DNA of 5,380 nt from Mogibacterium sp. (GTDB taxonomy: Bacteria; Bacillota; Clostridia; Peptostreptococcales; Anaerovoracaceae), in assembly GCA_017434685.1 (NCBI GenBank), contig JAFREV010000102.1, positions 1 to 5,380 on the forward strand, in the 5' to 3' direction. The notes beneath the pieces were generated by a model that worked only from the letters and a program-made list of their open reading frames with translations, was not told where the DNA came from and did no database searches. Of this stretch, positions 1-3,555 are shown piece after piece (the stretch's first letter is position 1; each line of letters opens with the position of its first letter). The position numbers were made by a program, and so were the translations under genes.

Positions 1-68
1 ATTTTATCCTTATCAATTTATTACTCCTTTATAGATTAGATCCTTAACAATTCTTATTACTCTTCAGC
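1..68 (-). other. rplJ-rplL spacer with candidate rplL translation start at window edge
   Basis: This is the AT-rich spacer after the rplJ stop codon. Read on the minus strand it holds AAAGGAG (24-30) and, nearer the edge, AAGGA (7-11) followed by TAAAAT. The last two bases could be the first two of an ATG whose G lies outside the window. In almost all bacteria rplL (L7/L12) follows rplJ, so this is probably the rplL ribosome binding region. A TTG just after the AAAGGAG reads Leu-Ile-Arg-Ile-Lys, which does not look like an L7/L12 N-terminus. No terminator hairpin is visible, so read-through from rplJ is expected. No rplL coding sequence is actually present, and the start is inference from gene order. 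Confidence 0.4.
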
Positions 69-725
69 TTATGCTTCTGCTGCAGGTGCTTCCTCTGCTG
101 CAGGGGCTTCTTCTGCTGCTGCTTCAGCTGCAGGTGCCTCTTCTGCTGCAGGAGCTTCTTCTGCTGCCTCAGCTGCAGGGGCTTCTTCCTTTGCAGGAGC
201 CTCTTCCTTTGCAGGTGCTGCTCCATCTGCCGGCATAGCCTCTGCGATAGCTTTGAGTGTGAGTGCGAGCTTTGTCATTGGGCTCTGAATGCTTCCCATG
301 AAACGTGCGATGAGAACATCTCTGCCCGGAATGTTTGCAAATTCCTCGATCTGGTCTTTGTCGTAAACTTCTCCTTCTACAACGCCGCCCTTGAATGCCA
401 TCTTCTTATACTCTTTGATAGCTTTGGACAGAACTCTTGCTCCTGCGGTTACGTCTTCGCCGCTGAATGCGAGTGCTGTCGAACCTTTGAGTGTATCTCC
501 CTCAGCGAGACCGGCGAAATCTGTTCCGTCGATAGCTCTTCTGATGAGAGTGTTCTTATAAACTGTGTAGTCTACACCTTCCTCTCTCAGGCTTTTTCTG
601 AGAGCGTCAGCTTCGGCTACTGACAGTCCGAGATAGTCGACTACTACGACGGATCCGGCTTTTTCAAATTTTTCCTTAATCTCGTCGATTACGACCTGTT
701 TGGCTTGTTTTGCTTCTACAGACAT
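69..725 (-). CDS. rplJ: 50S ribosomal protein L10 with long Ala/Glu-rich C-terminal tail
   Basis: L10 anchors the L7/L12 dimers at the base of the 50S stalk, where translation factor GTPases are stimulated. The protein has 218 residues. Residues 1-164 match the family: an MSVEAKQAKQ start, the VVVVDYLGLSVAEADALRKSLR segment near 26-47, VYKNTLIRRAI near 55-65, and KLALTLKAIAEA near 152-163, the C-terminal helix that binds L7/L12. Usual length is about 165-180 residues. Here residues 165-218 are a low-complexity tail of repeated EEAPA and AAEA units. The start at 723-725 is chosen because AAAGGAG lies 5 nt upstream and the N-terminus fits the family. The frame stays open further upstream, but that extension would run through the L10 leader. 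The gene lies 172 nt after rplA, separated by that leader, and is probably autoregulated by L10. Its identity is clear. Confidence 0.97.
   Translation of the reverse strand: MSVEAKQAKQVVIDEIKEKFEKAGSVVVVDYLGLSVAEADALRKSLREEGVDYTVYKNTLIRRAIDGTDFAGLAEGDTLKGSTALAFSGEDVTAGARVLSKAIKEYKKMAFKGGVVEGEVYDKDQIEEFANIPGRDVLIARFMGSIQSPMTKLALTLKAIAEAMPADGAAPAKEEAPAKEEAPAAEAAEEAPAAEEAPAAEAAAEEAPAAEEAPAAEA
72..222 (-). repeat. low-complexity coding repeat encoding EEAPA/AAEA units
   Basis: The 3' end of rplJ consists of imperfect tandem copies of short units built from GAAGC, AGCACC and TGCAGC words (minus strand). Together they encode alternating EEAPA and AAEA segments. Closest to the conserved domain the units carry lysine (PAKEEAPAKEE); the later ones are only Ala, Glu and Pro. 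Two longer blocks of roughly 45-50 bp, each reading EEAPAAEEAPAAEA in protein, are near copies. This pattern suggests growth by slippage or unequal recombination. Reading frame is kept throughout and the gene ends in a normal TAA. Confidence 0.8.
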
Positions 726-730
726 CTTTT

Positions 731-737
731 CTCCTTT
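731..737 (-). promoter_or_regulatory. rplJ ribosome binding site
   Basis: AAAGGAG on the minus strand sits 5 nt before the ATG at 723-725. This fixes the rplJ start and excludes the in-frame ATG codons further upstream (for example at 810-812), which lie inside the structured leader. A small hairpin (740-756) ends 2 nt before it. Confidence 0.85.
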
Positions 738-739
738 CC

Positions 740-756
740 GACGGTATCCCTCCGTC
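740..756 (-). other. small hairpin directly upstream of the rplJ ribosome binding site
   Basis: In the transcript GACGG (756-752) can pair with CCGUC (744-740) across a 7-nt loop, AGGGAUA. The stem has 5 pairs, three of them G-C, and stops 2 nt before the AAAGGAG ribosome binding site. No U-run follows, so it is not a terminator. It may affect ribosome access to rplJ or may be incidental. Confidence 0.4.
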
Positions 757-772
757 TGATTTTTTGTCTTGT

Positions 773-870
773 AGGTACAATACCCCGCTGGCATTAAGAC
801 AGCGGGGTTCAAATCTATGAATTGTACCTCGGCAGGAAATTAAGACTTTCGTCACCTGCTGTCTTAGGTT
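773..870 (-). ncRNA. L10 leader (ribosomal protein L10 autoregulatory RNA)
   Basis: This segment of the rplA-rplJ spacer has the hallmarks of the L10 leader family, an mRNA mimic of the 23S rRNA site bound by the L10-(L12) complex. On the minus strand, CCUAAGACAGCAGGUGACGA is followed by UUAAU and CCUGCCGAGGU. GCAGG (859-855) pairs with CCUGC (836-832) around a GAC-GAAA-GUC mini-hairpin and a UUAAU strand, giving the expected kink-turn-like core. Downstream, AGGUACAAU (829-821) pairs with AUUGUACCU (781-773) in a 9-bp stem enclosing an 8-bp hairpin, CCCCGCUG/CAGCGGGG (807-800 with 790-783). L10 binding here is known to repress rplJL expression. In this copy I see no U-tract terminator before rplJ, so control at translation seems more likely than attenuation. 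Confidence 0.85.
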
Positions 871-889
871 GGATATTCTATTTTGGTGC

Positions 890-905
890 TTCAGTTTTTA
901 CTGAA
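890..905 (-). other. short hairpin across the rplA stop codon
   Basis: In the transcript UUCAGU (905-900) pairs with ACUGAA (895-890) around an AAAA loop, and the rplA stop codon (898-900) lies at the stem-loop junction. It has only 6 base pairs, is weak, and has no U-run after it. It separates rplA from the L10 leader but has no recognised role. Confidence 0.3.
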
Positions 906-1593
906 CTACTGTGGCCGGGTTGATTTTGATTCCAGGGCTCATAGTAGATGCGAGACTGATGCTCTTGAAGTACTGTCCCTTTGCAGCTGCAGGCTTAGCT
1001 TTTGCGATAGCCTGGATGAGTGCGTTTGCGTTCTCAACGAGCTGCTGCTCTGTGAATGACTTCTTACCGATGACGCAGTGGATGATGTTTGCCTTGTCGA
1101 GCCTGTACTCTACCTTACCGGCTTTAGTCTCCTCGATTGCCTTAGCAACATCCATTGTTACTGTTCCGGATTTAGGGTTTGGCATGAGTCCCTTAGGGCC
1201 GAGTACCTTACCAAGACGTCCTACAACGCCCATCATGTCCGGTGTTGCGATTACTGCATCGAATTCGAACCAGTTCTCTTTCTGAATCTTTTCTGCCATT
1301 TCCTCAGCGCCTACGAAGTCTGCGCCGGCTTTTTCGGCTTCCTCTGCTTTAGGGCCTTTAGCGAAAACGAGAACTCTCTTGCTTGCGCCTGTGCCGTGAG
1401 GAAGAACCATGGCTCCTCTTACCTGCTGATCTGCGTGTCTGCCGTCAACTCCGAGACGGAAGTGCATCTCAACGGTCTCGTCGAACTTAGCGTCTGCGAA
1501 GCTCTTGAGCTGCTTGACTGCTGCTTCGACATCTACGAGCTCGTGCTTGTCATATGTTCCTGCAAGAGCCGTATATCTCTTTGATCTTTTCAT
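898..1593 (-). CDS. rplA: 50S ribosomal protein L1
   Basis: L1 forms the mobile stalk near the E site of the 50S subunit and helps release deacylated tRNA. In many bacteria it also represses its own operon by binding mRNA. The protein has 231 residues, a normal family length. It starts MKRSKRY and carries the near-invariant signature GRLGKVLGPKGLMPNPKSGT at residues 125-144. The N-terminal part FDETVEMHFRLGVD (37-50) and the C-terminal part YFKSISLASTMSPGIKI (208-224) complete the split two-domain L1 fold. Residues 171-177 read IHCVIGK, with a Cys where many L1 proteins have Val. The start is set by AAGGAGG (1599-1605) 5 nt before the ATG. It follows rplK by 44 nt, and that spacer contains an L1-binding-like RNA element, which suggests translational autocontrol. 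Confidence 0.98.
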   Translation of the reverse strand: MKRSKRYTALAGTYDKHELVDVEAAVKQLKSFADAKFDETVEMHFRLGVDGRHADQQVRGAMVLPHGTGASKRVLVFAKGPKAEEAEKAGADFVGAEEMAEKIQKENWFEFDAVIATPDMMGVVGRLGKVLGPKGLMPNPKSGTVTMDVAKAIEETKAGKVEYRLDKANIIHCVIGKKSFTEQQLVENANALIQAIAKAKPAAAKGQYFKSISLASTMSPGIKINPATVVQ

Positions 1594-1605
1594 TTTTTCC
1601 TCCTT

Positions 1606-1633
1606 GTGGTACTAACGGCGATTAGCCTCCCAC
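1606..1633 (-). promoter_or_regulatory. candidate L1-binding autoregulatory mRNA element before rplA
   Basis: In the rplK-rplA spacer the transcript can form a lower stem GUGG/CCAC (1633-1630 with 1609-1606), then an asymmetric internal loop of GA on one side and GUUAGUA on the other, then an upper stem GGC/GCC (1627-1625 with 1619-1617) with loop UAAUC. Both sequence and layout resemble the L1 site of 23S rRNA (helices 76-77), where GGUGGGAG faces a strand ending in AUACCACC. The element ends directly at the AAGGAGG ribosome binding site of rplA (1599-1605), so bound L1 would block initiation. That the fold exists and that it binds L1 are inferences from sequence resemblance. Confidence 0.6.
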
Positions 1634-1637
1634 TTAG

Positions 1638-2063
1638 TTACTCAGTTACCGTAACTCCCATACTGCGAGCTGTACCTTTAATCATCTCTGTTGCTGACTC
1701 GAGGTTGGCTGCATTGAGATCCGGCATTTTTGTTTTTGCGATTTCCTCTGCCTGTGCGAGAGTGATGGACGCAACCTTTTCTTTGTTAGGCTCGCCCGAA
1801 GCTTTGTCGATACCCGCTGCCTTTTTGATAAGGACTGCGGCCGGTGGTGTCTTGCATACGAACGTAAATGACTTGTCCGTGTATACAGTGATGACAACCG
1901 GGATGATCATACCCTGCTGATCCTGTGTCCTTGCATTGAACTGTTTGCAGAAGTCCATGATGTTGACACTCATCTGACCGAGAGCCGGTCCGACTGGTGG
2001 TGCAGGTGTCGCTCCGCCGGCAGGGATCTGCAGCTTGATATAGCCGTCGATCTTCTTTGCCAT
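1638..2063 (-). CDS. rplK: 50S ribosomal protein L11
   Basis: L11 binds the GTPase-associated region of 23S rRNA at the stalk base and takes part in factor binding and, where present, in RelA-type stringent signalling. It is also part of the thiopeptide antibiotic site. The protein has 141 residues, the standard length. It starts MAKKIDGYIKLQIPAG, continues with the proline-rich ATPAPPVGPALGQ (18-30), then NIMDFCKQFNART (34-46), the inter-domain region, and the RNA-binding C-terminal domain including SFTFVCKTPPAAVLIKKA (65-82) and GTARSMGV (130-137). Position 17 is Gly in PAGGATP, where most family members have Lys (PAGKA). The ATG is preceded by AGGAG at 6 nt spacing. It follows nusG by 37 nt and precedes rplA by 44 nt, so all three probably share one mRNA. 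Confidence 0.98.
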   Translation of the reverse strand: MAKKIDGYIKLQIPAGGATPAPPVGPALGQMSVNIMDFCKQFNARTQDQQGMIIPVVITVYTDKSFTFVCKTPPAAVLIKKAAGIDKASGEPNKEKVASITLAQAEEIAKTKMPDLNAANLESATEMIKGTARSMGVTVTE

Positions 2064-2100
2064 TGTATGCTCCTTTCTTTAATTGTAGTTTGCAAACTGC

Positions 2101-2787
2101 TTAACGCAATCTGCTTACCTGTGAGAATTCAATCTCTGCAGGCGTATCTCTACCGAACATCGAAATCTTGACTTTAACAATCTGCTTCTCCGGATTGACT
2201 GCTTCGACTATGCCGAGCTGGCCTTCGAATACGCCGCCGATGATGCGGATTGTGTCGCCGACCTCGATATCCAGGTCGATTTTCATCTTTTCTATTCCCA
2301 TTCTGACGATTTCTTCTTTAGTCAGCGGAATAGGGTCAGAGCCGTGACCCACGAAGCCCGTTACACCTTCTGTGTTACGAACGAGGTACCAGGTTTCGTT
2401 GTCTACTATCATCTTGATGACCACATAGCCCGGGAAGAGCTTTCTGGTCTTTACTTTCTTGACGCCGTCCTTGATCTCGATTCTGTCCTCTGTAGGAATC
2501 ACAACTTCGATAATCCTATCCTGCATGCCACGGTATTCTACCATTCTGTCGATGCTGTTCTTAACCTTATTCTCATATCCGGAATAAGTGTGCACAACAT
2601 ACCACTTGGCGGTACCGTCACCTCTGACACCTTCGTCAGCGAGAGGGGAGAAGGATCTTCTTTCCTTAACCTCTGCCTCTGCAGTTTCGGTTTCTTTGGC
2701 CTCAACTTCGGCTACAGCCTCTTCGATGATTTCCTCTGCAATTCTATCTTCTGCAATTATATCTTCTGTCTTTTTCTTAGTAGCCAT
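2101..2787 (-). CDS. nusG: transcription elongation/termination factor NusG with acidic N-terminal extension
   Basis: NusG binds the RNA polymerase clamp and modulates pausing and, depending on the species, Rho action or ribosome coupling. The protein has 228 residues, while typical NusG has about 170-185. The NGN domain starts at residue 61 (KWYVVHTYSGYENKV) and includes KLFPGYVVIKM (116-126) and a GVTGFVGHGSDP turn (141-152). The KOW domain spans about 174-228, with VGDTIRIIGGVFEGQLGIV (176-194) and FGRDTPAEIEF (211-221). Residues 1-60 are an additional segment rich in Glu, Ala, Lys and Ile, likely flexible or helical. The start at 2785-2787 has GGAG 8 nt upstream, and no other ATG exists before the NGN domain. 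It begins 14 nt after the secE stop, in the usual secE-nusG pair. Confidence 0.96.
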   Translation of the reverse strand: MATKKKTEDIIAEDRIAEEIIEEAVAEVEAKETETAEAEVKERRSFSPLADEGVRGDGTAKWYVVHTYSGYENKVKNSIDRMVEYRGMQDRIIEVVIPTEDRIEIKDGVKKVKTRKLFPGYVVIKMIVDNETWYLVRNTEGVTGFVGHGSDPIPLTKEEIVRMGIEKMKIDLDIEVGDTIRIIGGVFEGQLGIVEAVNPEKQIVKVKISMFGRDTPAEIEFSQVSRLR

Positions 2788-2801
2788 TATCTAAACTCCG
2801 T

Positions 2802-3128
2802 TTAGGACAGTGTAATACCGAGGATGCCTTTGAGTGCAGCCAGGAATCCGGTATCAATCAGCCAGAATGCAAGTGAAAAGAATATAACTGTTGCAAATAC
2901 GACGATGGTATCTGTTACCAGTTCTTCTCTTGTAGGCCATACTACCTTGCTGAACTCCTGCCTTACTCCTCTGAGGTATGTAAGGATTCCTGTTCTCTTC
3001 TTCTGACCGCCTTGAGTCTGCTTTTTATTGGAAGCTGTGCTTGCAGCTGCAGCTCTTGCGAGATCTGCTCCACCCTTGTTAGGTCTGTTGTTCTGCTTTT
3101 TGCTTACGGTCTTTTTCTTTCCAGCCAT
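2802..3128 (-). CDS. secE: preprotein translocase subunit SecE
   Basis: SecE is the small essential membrane subunit that clamps the SecY channel in SecYEG. The protein has 108 residues. Residues 1-45 are a basic, low-complexity cytoplasmic extension rich in Lys, Asn, Gln and Ala. Residues 47-70 hold the conserved amphipathic helix and signature (ILTYLRGVRQEFSKVVWPTR at 48-67). One hydrophobic membrane segment follows at about 71-95 (TIVVFATVIFFSLAFWLI), then a short C-terminal helix ending GILGITLS. A single-span SecE is the common form outside enteric bacteria, where it has three spans. The ATG has GGAG 8 nt upstream. The gene begins 23 nt after the rpmG stop and nusG starts 14 nt after its end, so it lies mid-operon. 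Confidence 0.95.
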   Translation of the reverse strand: MAGKKKTVSKKQNNRPNKGGADLARAAAASTASNKKQTQGGQKKRTGILTYLRGVRQEFSKVVWPTREELVTDTIVVFATVIFFSLAFWLIDTGFLAALKGILGITLS

Positions 3129-3151
3129 AATAAAGTCTCCGTGCTCTGCGA

Positions 3152-3313
3152 TTACTTAGTCTCTTTGTGAAGTGTTTCCTTGTTGCAGAATTTGCAATAC
3201 TTCATAAGCTCAATCCTGTCCGGATTGTTTCTCTTGTTCTTCATTGTATTGTAGTTTCTCTGCTTGCACTCTGTGCATGCAAGGATGACTTTCTGTCTTA
3301 CTCCTGCTGCCAT
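3152..3313 (-). CDS. rpmG: 50S ribosomal protein L33, zinc-binding (C+) type
   Basis: L33 is a small 50S protein near the E site. Translation gives 53 residues starting MAAGVRQKVILACTECKQRN. Two CxxC pairs, Cys13/Cys16 and Cys40/Cys43, form the zinc ribbon of the C+ form, as opposed to the zinc-free C- paralogue that some Bacillota express under zinc shortage. The middle reads NKRNNPDRIELMKYCKFCNK (26-45) and the end is TLHKETK, both typical of the family. It is about four residues longer at the N-terminus than the common 49-residue form. GGAGG lies 6 nt before the ATG. It is the first gene after the promoter at 3420-3448, with a leader of about 100 nt. No tRNA-Trp gene separates it from secE, unlike in several other Bacillota. 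Confidence 0.96.
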   Translation of the reverse strand: MAAGVRQKVILACTECKQRNYNTMKNKRNNPDRIELMKYCKFCNKETLHKETK

Positions 3314-3363
3314 TTCTATCCTCCATGGTCTGTATGTCTTGAAAATTGCGTCTTTTTACAATC

Positions 3364-3399
3364 AAAACTCGAAGCTTGGTTGCCCAATGCTCCGATTTT
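3364..3399 (-). other. 15-bp GNRA-capped hairpin in the rpmG leader
   Basis: In the transcript, AAAAUCGGAGC (3399-3389) pairs with GCUUCG-A-GUUUU (3375-3364), and UUGG (3387-3384) pairs with CCAA (3379-3376), around a GCAA tetraloop (3383-3380). There are 15 pairs in all, including two G-U pairs, with single bulged A residues at 3388 and 3369. It starts about 14 nt after the probable transcription start and ends about 50 nt before rpmG. The sequence after the stem (GAUUGUAAAAAG) has no continuous U-tract, so it is a poor terminator. It could be a leader regulatory structure or an mRNA stabiliser. I do not recognise it as a known family. Confidence 0.6.
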
Positions 3400-3419
3400 C
3401 TTCTTAAAGTCGCTCAATT

Positions 3420-3448
3420 ACTATACTTGAGGGGATTTCGGATGTCAA
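3420..3448 (-). promoter_or_regulatory. sigma-A/sigma-70 type promoter for the rpmG-secE-nusG-rpl operon
   Basis: On the minus strand a perfect TTGACA (3448-3443) is followed by exactly 17 nt and TATAGT (3425-3420), one mismatch from TATAAT. Transcription would start near 3413, giving a leader of about 100 nt before rpmG. The region upstream of the -35 box is very AT-rich and could act as an UP element. The promoter lies between the glgB terminator and the first operon gene, exactly where an operon promoter is expected. Confidence 0.9.
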
Positions 3449-3477
3449 GAAAATATTTTGCTTTTTTGAATATTTTC
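3449..3477 (-). repeat. AT-rich inverted repeat abutting the -35 box
   Basis: GAAAATATT (3477-3469) and its exact reverse complement AATATTTTC (3457-3449) flank an 11-nt A-rich spacer, and the inner arm touches the TTGACA box. The arm centres are 20 nt apart, about two helical turns. It may be an UP element with two subsites for the polymerase alpha subunits, or an operator. AT-rich sequence makes chance repeats more likely, so the function is open. Confidence 0.45.
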
Positions 3478-3508
3478 GTATGCTTATTTGCTAATATTTC
3501 AGTCAGTA

Positions 3509-3536
3509 AAAAAGTCCGATTTTTATCGGACTTTTT
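3509..3536 (-). terminator. rho-independent terminator of glgB
   Basis: A perfect 12-bp stem (3509-3520 with 3525-3536) has a 4-nt loop. In the glgB transcript it reads AAAAAGUCCGAU, then AAAA, then AUCGGACUUUUU with a further U. It begins 20 nt after the glgB stop codon. The symmetric A and T flanks make it bidirectional in principle, though no plus-strand gene ends here. It insulates the ribosomal-protein operon promoter from glgB transcription. Confidence 0.93.
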
Positions 3537-3555
3537 ACATCATCTGATCAATTGA

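Noticed and set aside
72..222. The tandem repeats considered as a CRISPR or mobile repeat array.
   Set aside because: The units are short, imperfect, without spacers, and stay in frame inside rplJ, so they are coding low-complexity sequence.
44..226. A Gln/Lys-rich 60-codon frame on the minus strand over the rplJ tail.
   Set aside because: It is an out-of-frame reading of the repeat DNA that encodes the L10 Ala/Glu tail; low-complexity repeats commonly keep other frames open.
726..812. A longer rplJ start at the ATG at 810-812.
   Set aside because: The additional 29 residues do not resemble L10, lie in the structured leader, and lack a ribosome binding site, while the ATG at 723-725 has AAAGGAG at 5 nt.
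2087..2098. The perfect 12-bp palindrome AGTTTGCAAACT between nusG and rplK.
   Set aside because: As RNA it gives only about 4 pairs around a 4-nt loop, with no U-run and no likeness to an L1 or L11 rRNA site. A short palindrome of this kind can arise by chance.
3129..3151. A possible tRNA-Trp gene between rpmG and secE, as found in some Bacillota.
   Set aside because: The spacer is only 23 nt, too short for a tRNA, and contains just the secE ribosome binding site.
3346..3555. A 69-codon plus-strand frame in the glgB-rpmG spacer.
   Set aside because: It runs through the promoter, the leader hairpin and the terminator, has no ribosome binding site, and matches nothing I recognise.
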